A DNA stretch of 55,139 bases from contig JAOUBX010000023.1 in NCBI GenBank assembly GCA_029860075.1, forward strand, positions 1-55,139. The letters run 5' to 3'. Below, one piece after another: positions 1 to 10,000 of the stretch. The notes under the pieces were generated by a model. That model worked only from the letters and a program-made list of their open reading frames with translations. It made no database searches and was not told the origin of the DNA. The position numbers were made by a program, and so were the translations under genes. This DNA comes from Deltaproteobacteria bacterium (GTDB lineage: Bacteria; Desulfobacterota; JADFVX01). The stretch's first letter is position 1; every line of letters begins with the position of its first letter.

Positions 1-125
1 GGAGGGATTTTTTGCAAGGTCAAGGAAATCAAGGGTTTCGCCGAGTCGTACTGCTGTACGTCGCACAAGCAAATCTGAAGATTGACGCAGAGATTGCGAA
101 AAAGCACCCTTGACCGATGAAAACT
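1..125. other. left-edge non-coding segment with small hairpin
   Basis: No convincing gene was found here. The short stem CGTAC-TGCT-GTACG sits at 47-60, inside a run that looks like intergenic filler. This could be the tail of a truncated upstream gene (frame 1 is open to a TGA near 77) or a dispersed intergenic element. Only a genome-wide self-comparison would tell these apart. Confidence 0.25.
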
Positions 126-171
126 AAATAGGATTTCAAATATGATGGTCCGCTAAATTTTCAGGTGCAAT

Positions 172-3100
172 ATGGCTGAAGAAAAGAGCAGAAAAAAAGA
201 AGGCAAACCTTTCTCCCGGAAGAAGAAATCGCCCGATAAAAAGGACGAAGAGACCTTTCGTCTTGTCCGTATAGGCGCATCCACCATGGCCATCAGGAAG
301 AGCGGCTTTTTTGACATCGTTCAAGATACGCAGATCCATCACATCCCCCTGACGCCTGATTATTTCGAAGGCATTGCAGACATTGAAGGCACGACTATAA
401 GCGCCTTTGACCTTGCAAAACTTATCGCTCTGCCGGCAAAAGGCTCATTAAAAAAATCGCTCCTCATTGTTGCCAGGGAAAAACCGGCGGCCGCCTTTAC
501 CGTCGATGAAATCCTTAATGAAGAAAGAATCAGAAAAGATGACCTTCTTCCCCTGCCCGCTTACCTCAAAAGCCTGACCATAGACAGCGTCATTTCTTCG
601 GGAGGCAAGCTTATCCCCATCATTAACATAAAAAACCTTTACGGGACCATCATTTCCGATGAATGGCAAAAAGCCTCACCTTCACTTATCCCGCCCCGGG
701 AGAAAAAACAAGGTGAGAAGAAAAAAGAACTGACATTTTTCGATCTTGGAGGGGAGCAATTTGCCACAGGGGGTATTGAAGAAGAGTTGCCTTATGATGC
801 TCAAAAAATAACCGCTCTTTCCGCCCTTCCGGAATTTATCAGGGGTATCTCTTTTCACAAGGGAGAACTCATTACCATTATCGACGCCTGCCTGAGAATT
901 ACAGGAAAAAAAGCGCCTCAGAGGGGAAGACTTCTTATCACTCGCATAGGGGATGATCTCTTCGGATTTATCACGGGAAAGGCCCTTAAAACCTCAAAAA
1001 AAGAGGAAGAAAAAAGGACCGGCCTGCCTCTTTTGGCGGAAAAACCCTGGATAAAAAATGTTGCCCTCAGGAAAAAAGAACTTATTCCCCTTGTGGAACT
1101 CGATAAACTCCTCGATCCCCGTGAGGACGAAGGAGCGGCATCAAAAGCGATTGATACCTGCAAACCGGACCTGTCACTGCAATCAAGGTTTGCAAAAGAG
1201 AAACTGGGCGTACGCGATTTCCTCATATCGGACAGGCGGTATGCTCTGCCCGCTGAGCAGGTAAAGGATGTCATACCTTACAGCCCCGGCAGAAGCCTTC
1301 CGCTTCTCCCCTCCATTATTGCCGGTGTCCGGGATTATAAGGGAAAGGTCCTTCCCATTGTTGATATAACCACCTGCTTCGGCTTTCGCTCCCGGCCCGG
1401 CAAGGGATGGAAAATGCTCGTCATGGAGAATGGCGATTTTTCTGCGCTTGTGCTTGCTCAGGCAGTCTTTGACGAACATCTTCTCCAGGCGCAGCAACAA
1501 AAAGCAGTGCCTGTTATCATGAAACACCGTTTTCTCTACGGTTGCTATACAGATGAAGAAACAAAAGGCGTCCGCCTCATTCCCGATATTTACAAGCTCT
1601 GCATCCACTTCGATGAAACGATGGTAAGAGATATTTTTGAATCCATGAAAGAGCACGAAAAAGCCGTCGCCTTTTCCACTGAAGAAAAAGCGGAAGAAGA
1701 ACAACTCACGCCTGCAGTTGAAAGGAAAGAAGAAGCGCCTCCTGGAGGAAAAATTGAAGAAAAAGAAGTTCTTCAGGAAACAGCCCCGCCAAAAACCGGT
1801 GAAAAAGGAGAAGAAAGGATCACTCATGAAGACATGTTCCCCGGACAAAAACCGTTAAAGGACATTGCGCAGGCAGAGAAAAAAGGGGGCGAGGAAAGCG
1901 GGGAAATCCTTAAAGGGGAGGAAGAAGAGATAAAACCACGGGAACCCTCTCCGGAGCCTGTCACTCCTGCCGAATCCATCGATAAAGGCGGTGGGCCCAC
2001 AGGAAAAATTGCAGAAGAAACAGAAAGAGAAGCGCCTCCTGAAAGAACAATTGAAGAAAAAGAAGTTCTTCAGGAAACAGCCCCGCCAAAAACCGGTGAA
2101 GAAGGAGAAGAAAGGATCACTCATGAAGACATGTTCCCCGGGCAGAAACCTTTAAAGGACATTGCGCAGGAAGAGAAGAAAGGGGGCGAGGAAAGCGGGG
2201 AAATCCTTAAAGAGGAGGAAGAAGTTCCTTTCCATGTAAAGGAACCTTTTCATGAAAGAAAAGAAGAAAGAGAAACCATTAAAGAGGAGACGTCCCCCAC
2301 AACAGGAGAAGAGATAAAAACACGGGAACCCTCTCCGAAGCCTGTCACTCCTGCCGAATCCATCTATAACGGCGGTGGTCGCACTGGAAAGATCATTCTG
2401 CTCATCATCCTTCTTGCAGCTGCGCTCATTTATTTCTTTTTTGGTTATGAAAAGAAGCCGGCTTCTCTCTTGGAAAAAGAGATGAGGCATCCAACTCCCG
2501 TCGCAATTCCACCTTATGTAAGTAAGGACAGCAGCGAAAAGCAGCCAGGGAAAGAAGCGACTAAAAAGGAAGCGCCTCGGGAAGATAAAGTTCCATCAAA
2601 GGTTGGTCCTGTAGAAGAGGAGAGATTAGCCGAAGAGGAACGACTGGCCGAAGAGAAGCAACTGGCTGAAGAAAAGCAACTGGCTGAAGAAAAGCAACTG
2701 GCTGAAGAGAAGCAACTGGCTGAAGAGAAGCAACTGGCTGAAGAAAAGCAACTGGCTGAAGAGAAGCAACTGGCCGAAGAGAAGCAACTGGCTGAAGAAA
2801 AGCAACTGGCTGAAGAAAAGCGACTGGCTGAAGAGAAGCGACTGGCTGAAGAGAAGCGACTGGCCGAAGAAAAGCGATTGGCTGAAGAGAAGCAACTGGC
2901 TGAAGAGAAGCGACTGGCTGAAGAGGAGCGATTGGCTGAAGAGAAGCGACTGGCTGAAGAGAAGCGATTGGCCGAAGAAAAGAAACTGCCAAAAGAAGTG
3001 CGCAAAGAACGGGCCAAACCGATTATGAGAAAAGGAAGAAGCTACCCACCTCTTGGGGAGTTTGATTATTATACCGTCCGCAAAGGGGACACCCTCTGGG

Positions 3101-3255
3101 ATATTGCAGAGGCCTACAGTCAAAACCCTTTCGATTATCATCTCGTAGCCGAAGACAACCGGATCGTCAATCCCGACCTCATTTATCCGGAGCAAAAACT
3201 GAGGCTGCAAAGAAAGTGGAAGAAGAAAAAAGCGCCCGCCCAGGGTGAAAGATAA
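172..3255 (+). CDS. triple CheW-domain protein with membrane segment, coiled coil and LysM domain
   Basis: The 1027-residue product has an unusual order. Three CheW-like modules span about residues 29-157, 188-315 and 346-475; each ends in the family's 'G(K/E)(L/V)IPI(I/V)' type strand, for example YKGKVLPIVDI. A Glu/Lys/Pro-rich linker with an internal duplication follows. A single hydrophobic helix (IILLIILLAAALIYFFF) lies at about 740-756, then about 20 copies of the hexapeptide LAEEKQ/R at 819-938, predicted coiled coil. A LysM domain closes the protein (YTVRKGDTLWDIAEAY, about 965-1013). CheW modules normally couple chemoreceptors to CheA in the cytoplasm, and LysM binds peptidoglycan. 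The inferred topology is N-terminus inside and C-terminus in the periplasm, tethering a signalling assembly to the wall. No chemotaxis gene is nearby. The ATG at 172 has only a weak AGGTG site. Domain calls are firm; the role is inference. Confidence 0.8.
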   Translation: MAEEKSRKKEGKPFSRKKKSPDKKDEETFRLVRIGASTMAIRKSGFFDIVQDTQIHHIPLTPDYFEGIADIEGTTISAFDLAKLIALPAKGSLKKSLLIVAREKPAAAFTVDEILNEERIRKDDLLPLPAYLKSLTIDSVISSGGKLIPIINIKNLYGTIISDEWQKASPSLIPPREKKQGEKKKELTFFDLGGEQFATGGIEEELPYDAQKITALSALPEFIRGISFHKGELITIIDACLRITGKKAPQRGRLLITRIGDDLFGFITGKALKTSKKEEEKRTGLPLLAEKPWIKNVALRKKELIPLVELDKLLDPREDEGAASKAIDTCKPDLSLQSRFAKEKLGVRDFLISDRRYALPAEQVKDVIPYSPGRSLPLLPSIIAGVRDYKGKVLPIVDITTCFGFRSRPGKGWKMLVMENGDFSALVLAQAVFDEHLLQAQQQKAVPVIMKHRFLYGCYTDEETKGVRLIPDIYKLCIHFDETMVRDIFESMKEHEKAVAFSTEEKAEEEQLTPAVERKEEAPPGGKIEEKEVLQETAPPKTGEKGEERITHEDMFPGQKPLKDIAQAEKKGGEESGEILKGEEEEIKPREPSPEPVTPAESIDKGGGPTGKIAEETEREAPPERTIEEKEVLQETAPPKTGEEGEERITHEDMFPGQKPLKDIAQEEKKGGEESGEILKEEEEVPFHVKEPFHERKEERETIKEETSPTTGEEIKTREPSPKPVTPAESIYNGGGRTGKIILLIILLAAALIYFFFGYEKKPASLLEKEMRHPTPVAIPPYVSKDSSEKQPGKEATKKEAPREDKVPSKVGPVEEERLAEEERLAEEKQLAEEKQLAEEKQLAEEKQLAEEKQLAEEKQLAEEKQLAEEKQLAEEKQLAEEKRLAEEKRLAEEKRLAEEKRLAEEKQLAEEKRLAEEERLAEEKRLAEEKRLAEEKKLPKEVRKERAKPIMRKGRSYPPLGEFDYYTVRKGDTLWDIAEAYSQNPFDYHLVAEDNRIVNPDLIYPEQKLRLQRKWKKKKAPAQGER
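1753..2388 (+). repeat. internal duplication in the CheW-LysM gene
   Basis: A block starting at 1753 recurs at 2050 with few differences over about 165 bp; both encode the same IEEKEVLQETAPPKTGE stretch. A second block of about 75 bp starting near 1927 recurs near 2311 (REPSP.PVTPAESI). The linker therefore grew by segmental duplication with later divergence. The reading frame is kept throughout. Confidence 0.85.
2626..2985 (+). repeat. 18-bp in-frame tandem repeat (about 20 units)
   Basis: The unit is close to CTGGCTGAAGAGAAGCAA and is repeated about 20 times without spacers. It encodes LAEEKQ or LAEEKR. Third-position changes (gct/gcc, gaa/gag, caa/cga) distinguish units, so copies are imperfect. 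Copy number is likely to vary between strains by slippage, changing coiled-coil length in 6-residue steps without breaking the frame. Confidence 0.95.
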
Positions 3256-3266
3256 AAAACCTCAAT

Positions 3267-4706
3267 CTACAAATAGGGCGAAAACAACCAGCACAGAGCG
3301 TCGCGAAGCCTTACGGGCAAAGCCCTTCCATCAAGTTCTTCAAGACTGAGCTTACGTGAAAGGAGCCTTCTTTCTTCCACATAGCCGGCCAGTTTGCGGG
3401 CCAGCTTTTCATCATACACCTCTACCATCAGTTCAAAATTAAGACGCAAACTTCGCGCGTCGAAGTTTGCCGACCCGATCTGCAGGTAATGATCATCAAC
3501 GAGGAAAAGCTTGCCATGGGCAAAGGGAGGTGGCTGATAGCAGACCTCCACTCCCCACTGTACCAGTTCCCACAACATATTGCGCATAGCCCAGTGTACG
3601 ATAAGATGATTATTTTTCTCAGGAAGGACAAGAGTAACATCAACCCCCCTGAGAGCCGCTGCCTGCAAGGCGCCGATAAGTTCACGAGGCGGAAGAAAGT
3701 AAGGGGTAAGGATGGTAATTTTCTTTCTTGCTGTTGCAATGGAACTGATAAATATCATTATGAGCTTATCAATATCTTCATCAGGGCCGTCGAGAATGGT
3801 TCGGCAAAGGGCATTGCCGGAGAGTTCTTTATAATGAAAAGGGGCAGGTTTGCCGCCTGCTCCCCCTGACGCAAAATCCCAGTCTTTCAGGAAGGCCTGT
3901 TCAAGCTGGTTAACAACGGAACCGACCAGTTTAAAATGAATGTCTGTAGTGCATTTCCGACGATTGCTCTCTCCTTCCAGGTGCCTGTCCCTTATGTTCA
4001 TACCGCCGGTAAAAGCTACTTTACCATCTGCAACAAGCAGCTTTCTGTGATTACGAAGATTGATATGCAGAAAAGGGGGCAAAAAGGTGGGGGGCAGGTA
4101 GCGGAAAAAACCGACACCCTTTTTCCTGAGACCGGAGCCGCTTCTTGGCAAAGAATACCATTCACCGAAACCGTCGATAAGCACCCTCACATCGACGCCT
4201 CTTGCCGTCGCCCCGGCCAACGCATCAATAAAAGTATTGCCTGTCTTGTCGCTTTCGAAAATATAGGTGCTCAGATATACCCGCTCAGAGGCCGAATCAA
4301 TGGCCTCCAGCATAGCGGGATAAGCCTCTTCACCATTAAAAAGCGGTTCCACCCGGTTTCCCCGGGTCAGTGGATTGCCGGCAAGAACATGGGATATTCC
4401 GGCAGGCACAAAATAATCATCAGGAAGGTTAAAGTCTGCCAACAAGGCTTTGCTCTCATGGCGGAGACGCTCATAACCCGCCGGAAGCGCGAAGATTTTT
4501 TTTCCATGAAGTTCCCGTGCCCTCGTATTAATGCGGTTAATCCCAAAAATAAAATATAGCAAGGGACCTGCCAGAGGGAAAGTCAGACAAAGGGCAATCC
4601 AGCCAAAAGCTGCTCTGGGATTACGTTTGTATAGAAGAGCGTGACCGGCGCTAAAAAGCGCCAGAATAATATCGAAACCTAAAAATAACCACTTTAACCA
4701 ACCCAT
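3267..4706 (-). CDS. cls: cardiolipin synthase, phospholipase D family
   Basis: The 479-residue product has two N-terminal membrane helices (about 1-20 and 35-55) and two PLD catalytic HKD motifs: HRKLLVADGKVAFTGG in the first half and HGKLFLVDDHYLQIGSANFD in the second. This is the bacterial ClsA/ClsB-type arrangement. The family joins two phosphatidylglycerols, or uses phosphatidylethanolamine, to make cardiolipin at the inner membrane. Length is typical of the family. The ATG at 4706 is preceded by AGGGG. It converges on the CheW-LysM gene with only 11 bp between stops and no hairpin visible there. It stands alone, so no operon context is available. Confidence 0.93.
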   Translation of the reverse strand: MGWLKWLFLGFDIILALFSAGHALLYKRNPRAAFGWIALCLTFPLAGPLLYFIFGINRINTRARELHGKKIFALPAGYERLRHESKALLADFNLPDDYFVPAGISHVLAGNPLTRGNRVEPLFNGEEAYPAMLEAIDSASERVYLSTYIFESDKTGNTFIDALAGATARGVDVRVLIDGFGEWYSLPRSGSGLRKKGVGFFRYLPPTFLPPFLHINLRNHRKLLVADGKVAFTGGMNIRDRHLEGESNRRKCTTDIHFKLVGSVVNQLEQAFLKDWDFASGGAGGKPAPFHYKELSGNALCRTILDGPDEDIDKLIMIFISSIATARKKITILTPYFLPPRELIGALQAAALRGVDVTLVLPEKNNHLIVHWAMRNMLWELVQWGVEVCYQPPPFAHGKLFLVDDHYLQIGSANFDARSLRLNFELMVEVYDEKLARKLAGYVEERRLLSRKLSLEELDGRALPVRLRDALCWLFSPYL

Positions 4707-4881
4707 TCTTTTGTACCCCTGCTACATATTAAAACAGCTTTATCCCTCTTATTAAAGTTAAAACAGCATAAGAACGCATATAACACCTTGCATTATTCCA
4801 AAAGGACCTTTTGGCAAAGGCTCCTTTATTTTGATATATTTTTATATTAACTATGCACAGCCGCAATAAAAGGATTTATTC

Positions 4882-5469
4882 ATGTCAAACTGTGTTCAAT
4901 CAAAAGGTCATATGTGGTGCAAAAATTTACCTTCACATTACAGGGATAAAGAGGGAAAAAATTATTGTATTTTCCATGCGCCGGAAGGATGCAAGGGAGA
5001 CGTGGCTCAAGATGAATTTGTCGGCCTGCTTTTAAGAAAAATATCTGAAGATTACAAAGAGGGCAAAAGCTGCAATCTTTCAGGAACTGTTTTTGAGTGG
5101 CATATTAATTTCAAAGATTTTTACGGTGAAAATGTCCTTCATAAAATATGCTTTTCAAAATCCCTATTCTGCCGGAAAGCCGATTTTTCTCATGTTACCT
5201 TTAATGGAGATGCCCTCTTTTCAAAGGCCATATTCTGTGAGGAAGCCGATTTCGAATATGCCCGCTTCCAGGGGAGCGCCAATTTCAGCGGCGCTGTTTT
5301 TCATGATAAAGCAAGGTTTTTCGACGCCACAGTAGAAGGGTATGCCGACTTTTCTTCCGTTACCTTTAATAAAACTTCCTATTTTTCGTGGGGAGCATTT
5401 AAAAACAAGGTTATTTTTAAAAATACATGCTATAAAGAAAATGCCATCTTTAAGCGTCCTGTTTTTTAA
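4882..5469 (+). CDS. pentapeptide-repeat protein with Cys-rich N-terminus
   Basis: The 195-residue protein has two parts. Residues 1-40 hold four cysteines (C4, C13, C29, C37) spaced like a small metal-binding module. From about residue 67 the chain consists of pentapeptide-like repeats of the A(D/N/I)F-S-x-(V/A)-x-F type (ADFSHVTF, ADFEYARF, ANFSGAVF, ADFSSVTF), expected to form a right-handed quadrilateral beta helix. No signal peptide is visible. The ATG follows an AAGGA site. The chain stops right after a repeat (AIFKRPVF) and a terminator follows at once, so it may be naturally short or 3'-truncated. Its function is unknown; pentapeptide proteins are mostly structural or target-mimicking. 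Confidence 0.75.
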   Translation: MSNCVQSKGHMWCKNLPSHYRDKEGKNYCIFHAPEGCKGDVAQDEFVGLLLRKISEDYKEGKSCNLSGTVFEWHINFKDFYGENVLHKICFSKSLFCRKADFSHVTFNGDALFSKAIFCEEADFEYARFQGSANFSGAVFHDKARFFDATVEGYADFSSVTFNKTSYFSWGAFKNKVIFKNTCYKENAIFKRPVF

Positions 5470-5493
5470 AGCCCTGTTAAAACAGGCTTTTTT
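5469..5493 (+). terminator. rho-independent terminator of pentapeptide gene
   Basis: A stem formed by AGCCCTGT and ACAGGCT (one bulged C) around a TAAA loop is followed directly by a T-run. It begins at the stop codon of the pentapeptide-repeat gene. Confidence 0.75.
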
Positions 5494-5755
5494 AGCAATC
5501 CGCAAGCAAAGCTTGATCTTTTGCCCTCTTTTCTGTTATACTTGCGCCATTAAACAATAAAGGTAACAAACAAAGTGTCAGTTTATTTAACACTATCAAG
5601 CATCTTCAGAATTTATTAAACAACTCGCGGCAATCCCCCCTGTTAAAACACGACATTAGCAACGAACGCAATATTTGGCATAGCTTTTGCTGAAACCACG
5701 CAAAACTATTTTGAACAGATAAACAAAAAAAAGATTTATTGGAGACCAACATAAA

Positions 5756-6772
5756 ATGAATGAAAACAATTCAGCGTGCATGACAGCCGATGATATATTC
5801 CAAAGCAGCCTATGGTACTGTGAAACCCATAAAAAGGTGGCCCTGTCCCTTTCTGCCCTGGCAATTCTCTTATTGGCAGGCTTCGCTTATTTTGCTTCTC
5901 ATAACCTGCATATCTTTAAAAAGCAGGGAATGCCTGAAGTAAAAAGCGTAAGCACGGATCTTGAGACAAAACCTCTGCGTGACCTCATATCAAAAAAATC
6001 GGCATTAAAGAGTGATATCTGGGATGTGGACCCACACCTGGAAAAACTCGTCAACAAAAAAATACTTCTCTGGCAATTAAATGTTTCCCGCCGTACAGGC
6101 AAAAGGCCCCTTGACAATATCGGCGAATGGCTTTCTAACGTATCCATCTATAGGGAGTATATTGCAGATGCATCGGCAAAATATTCAATTGATGAAAATT
6201 TTCTGACAGCGCTTTTTGCCTGGGAAAGCCGGGGAAATCCGAGAGCAAAGTCGATCAAGTCGGCACGTGGATTCGGTCAGTTCATGAGAATAACGGCATC
6301 TGAAAAAGGGCTTGTCGTTAACGATGCAATCGACGAGAGGCTCGATCCATCCAGGGCCATCTATGCCGCCGCTTCCTACATACGCGATGCGGCAAAAAGG
6401 TATGACAACTACAGCTTTCTCATCACTGCCTATTACAACTATGGACCGGGCAACGTAAGAAAAAATATCAGAAGATACGGCCTTAAGGAGTCACTTTTCT
6501 ACAGACTCCCACAGGAGACGCAGCAGCATTATGCAAGCATATTTGCCATAAAAAAGCTTCTCGACAGCCCCGAAGTTTACGATTTTTCTTATGATGTAAA
6601 GCCCTCTTTCAAATCGCTTGTAAAGGATGCCAGGCCCTATGTCGTTAAAAAGGGTGAAGATCTTGGTAAAGTTGCCGAGAAACATAATATGGATTTAGAA
6701 ATGATTTTATATAAAAACCCCAAGATCCTTAATCATAAACGTATCAGGCAGGGCACCATCATAAAAATTTAA
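5756..6772 (+). CDS. membrane-anchored lytic transglycosylase with SLT and LysM domains
   Basis: The 338-residue product has a membrane anchor at about 28-48 (ALSLSALAILLLAGFAYFAS), an SLT-type lysozyme-like domain at about 138-255 and a C-terminal LysM module at about 295-338 (YVVKKGEDLGKVAEKHNM). The likely catalytic glutamate is E157 in LFAWESRGNP, followed by the GFGQFM and AYYNYGPGNV motifs of the family. It should cleave peptidoglycan glycan strands from the periplasmic face. The ATG has GGAG about 10 nt upstream, and a strong terminator follows. It appears monocistronic. It is the second LysM protein in the first 7 kb, but the two genes are separated by others. Confidence 0.88.
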   Translation: MNENNSACMTADDIFQSSLWYCETHKKVALSLSALAILLLAGFAYFASHNLHIFKKQGMPEVKSVSTDLETKPLRDLISKKSALKSDIWDVDPHLEKLVNKKILLWQLNVSRRTGKRPLDNIGEWLSNVSIYREYIADASAKYSIDENFLTALFAWESRGNPRAKSIKSARGFGQFMRITASEKGLVVNDAIDERLDPSRAIYAAASYIRDAAKRYDNYSFLITAYYNYGPGNVRKNIRRYGLKESLFYRLPQETQQHYASIFAIKKLLDSPEVYDFSYDVKPSFKSLVKDARPYVVKKGEDLGKVAEKHNMDLEMILYKNPKILNHKRIRQGTIIKI

Positions 6773-6800
6773 GGGATTGATTCAAGAGCCACCTTTCTAT

Positions 6801-6834
6801 AAAAACGGGTTGAGCGTCAGTTCAGCCCGTTTTT
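6801..6834 (+). terminator. rho-independent terminator of transglycosylase gene
   Basis: AAAAACGGGTTGA pairs with TTCAGCCCGTTTTT around a GCGTCAG loop, allowing G-U pairs. The stem ends in T residues, and A residues on the other side make it potentially bidirectional. Confidence 0.85.
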
Positions 6835-6921
6835 ACATCTCTCCCGCCCTGAGCCTTGCGAGAGAAAAGTCACTCCTTTTTCATCCCCCTTTTTTTTTAC
6901 CTAACTTCCCCACATTTTTTC

Positions 6922-6930
6922 TGATATACT
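6922..6930 (+). promoter_or_regulatory. candidate extended -10 promoter before the GH13-like gene
   Basis: TGATATACT fits an extended -10 (TGnTATAAT). No good -35 lies at 17 bp. It is 133 bp upstream of the GH13-like gene, which otherwise has no visible promoter. Confidence 0.35.
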
Positions 6931-7063
6931 CTCCCATTATCAACCTTTAGCATGCCTTTGTCACCAGGATTTGCAACGAGGCTGACAAGGCACGACTTCC
7001 GGCTGCTACGACGGAAAGTTGGTGAAAAAAGCCGGCGAGACCCCCTAAAAACTAAAGAAAAAC

Positions 7064-10000
7064 ATGCAGAAAAAGATCGAAAAAGAAGAGGAATTAAAAA
7101 AAAGAAAAGCCCTGACACTGGAATTCCATATAGCAAGCGATTCCAGGAACAGGTACCATTTCAGAGAACATCTGTTAACCATTCGTGATGACGACGTAAG
7201 GGAAAACATGCGGGGCATACGCCTTCTGGCCGACAAGGTAAACAGGAGGCGTATTGAGGAAAAAAGAGAAGGAAAACCACTCTACGGCAGCTATCTCTAT
7301 GCCGCCGGCCTTCTTGACGTCATTTTTCATTACATTATCGGACGCTACAGCGAAGAGAAAGCGCCGGGCGTTCTCGGCGAACTGGAAGAATTCCTCGAAA
7401 ACCAATACGGTAAAGAAGCGCTTCAAAATCTTTACTCACACTTTTCCGGAAGTTTTCCTGCACTGGCTGTTTACAAGGGAGAAAAGAAGGCCGACGATTA
7501 CCTTTTTGGCAGCGACCCCTCAGGCATACCGAACAGCAGGCTTATCCTGGAAGAGCTTATCATCCTCTGGTTGGGAAATATAAATCCGGCATTTGAGCCC
7601 CTCATTGAACTCATTAATGACAAAAGCCTGGAAAAATCGACAAACTACCTCTCCGTCATGGAGTCCATCAATGGCTTCTTTAAAAATAAACCGGCTTTCG
7701 GTCCCGATAATGAATACCTTATCGATATGCTTCGTTCCCCTGCTCTCGATTCTCCCGATTCACTGATGGGGCAGATCGAATTCATTCTAAAACGATGGAA
7801 AAACCTTCTCGGCAGATTAGCTGACATCATCCTCAGGGGAATCGACCTTATCAGGGAAGAAGAAAAGGCAAGAGACGGTTTCAGGCCCGGCGAGACCTAT
7901 GTCGTTCAATTTTCTCACGATGAGGACCTGGAGCGCTTCAGCGACGATCTCGACTGGATGCCCAAGGTGGTGCTCATGGCCAAGTGCACCTACGTCTGGC
8001 TCGATCAATTGAGCAAAACATACGACAAAAATATTTACCGGCTCGACCATATTCCCGATGAAGAACTGGATAGACTGGCTTCCCGAGGATTTACGGGCCT
8101 CTGGCTCATCGGTCTGTGGGAGCGAAGCCGTGCCTCAAAAAGGATAAAACAGATATGCGGCAATCCCGAGGCCGTCGCTTCAGCCTATTCACTCCTCGAT
8201 TACGACATTGCCCATGACCTTGGCGGGGAAGATGCTTACGAAAATCTCCGCAAAAGAGCATGGGAACGAGGGATTCGCCTTGCCAGCGACATGGTGCCCA
8301 ACCATATGGGAATAGATTCCAGATGGCTCATCGAACATCCCGACTGGTTTGTGCAACTCGATTATCCTCCTTTTCCATCCTATGCCTTCGAAGGAGAAGA
8401 TCTCTGCCATGACGACCGTGTGGGCGTCTTCCTGGAAGAGGGATACTGGCATAAGTCGGATGCAGCCGTCGTTTTCAAGCGCGTCGACTATCATACCGGT
8501 GAGACAAAATTTATCTACCACGGGAATGACGGAACACAGATGCCCTGGAACGATACGGCACAACTCAATTTCCTCAAATCGGAAGTCAGAGAGGCCGTTA
8601 TCCAGACCATTCTCCATGTGGCAAGGAAATTCCCCATCATACGTTTTGACGCCGCCATGACCCTTGCCAAACGGCATTACCAGCGGCTCTGGTTCCCGCC
8701 GCCCGGCGCAGGAGGAGATATTCCTTCCCGTGCCGAGCATTCCATCTCCAATGAAGAATTCCAAAACCTCTTTCCTCTTGAGTTCTGGCGTGAGGTGGTA
8801 GACAGGGTAAGAGAAGAAGTCCCCGAAACCCTGCTGCTGGCGGAAGCCTTCTGGATGATGGAGGGCTACTTCGTGAGAAGCCTCGGCATGCATCGCGTCT
8901 ACAACAGCGCCTTTATGAACATGCTGAAAAACGAAGAGAATGCCAAATACCGCATGTCCATCAAGAACGTGCTCGAATTCAATCCACAAATACTCAAACG
9001 TTACGTCAACTTCATGAACAATCCTGATGAAGAAACGGCCGTTGCCCAGTTCGGCAAGGACGATAAATATTTCGGCGTCTGCATGATGATGAGCACCATG
9101 CCCGGCCTTCCCATGTACGGCCATGGACAGGTTGAAGGCTTTGCCGAAAAATACGGCATGGAATACAGGCGGGCCTACTGGGATGAAAGGCCTGACAGCT
9201 ACCTTGTTGCCAGGCATGAAAGAGAGATCTTTCCCCTGCTCAAGAAACGCTACCTCTTCAGCGGCGTTGAGAATTTCCTCCTTTATGACTTCTACAACAG
9301 GGCAGGATATGTCGATGAAGACGTCTTTGCCTATTCAAACGGCGCAGGCAATGAAAGAGCGCTCATTATTTACCTCAATAAGTTCAGGTCTGCCAAAGGG
9401 ACCATAAGATTATCTGCAGGTTACATCCATGATGGCGCCATAAAACAAAGTACCCTCGGCGAGGGCCTCGGCATTTCCCATGGCGATGAAAAATACTGCC
9501 TCTTCAGGGATATAATAACAGGCCTTCAATATATAAGGTCTAACAATGAAATGCTCAACAACGGCATCTATGTAGAGCTGGAAGCATTCAAATATCACGT
9601 TTTCCTCGACTTCCACGAGGTTGAAGACGATGAAAGCAGGCATTACGGAAGGTTGCATGCCTACCTCAACGGACGGGGGGTTCACTCCATTGAAGATGCG
9701 CTCGTCGAGATGGAGATGCAGTCCCTTCTCCACTTTTTCCATGAGGCCATCAATCCGGGAAGCCTGCGCTACCTGGCGGAAGGAATGACTGACGGTGAAT
9801 TGGACCCTGGCGTGCTGGCTGCCTTTGAGGAAAAAAGCACGAACCTTATCAAGGGCTATCAGTCATTCGAAAGCAAAGCCACCTTGCCCAAAGGATTAGT
9901 GGAAGACCTTAAGAAGACCTACAGGACGATCATGTCTCTGCCTGAACTTGCCAGGGAAGATGACAGCGGATGGAGAGCTTACCTGACAACAGACCCTTAT

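Noticed and set aside
2626-2985. CRISPR-like array
   Set aside because: The repeats have no spacers and stay in the coding frame.
2514-3210. Long minus-strand ORFs of Ser/Ala/Phe repeats
   Set aside because: They are mirror frames of the 18-bp tandem repeat and have no start signals or homology.
5342-5560. Plus-strand 72-residue ORF overlapping the pentapeptide gene end
   Set aside because: It overlaps another frame, runs across the terminator and has no ribosome site.
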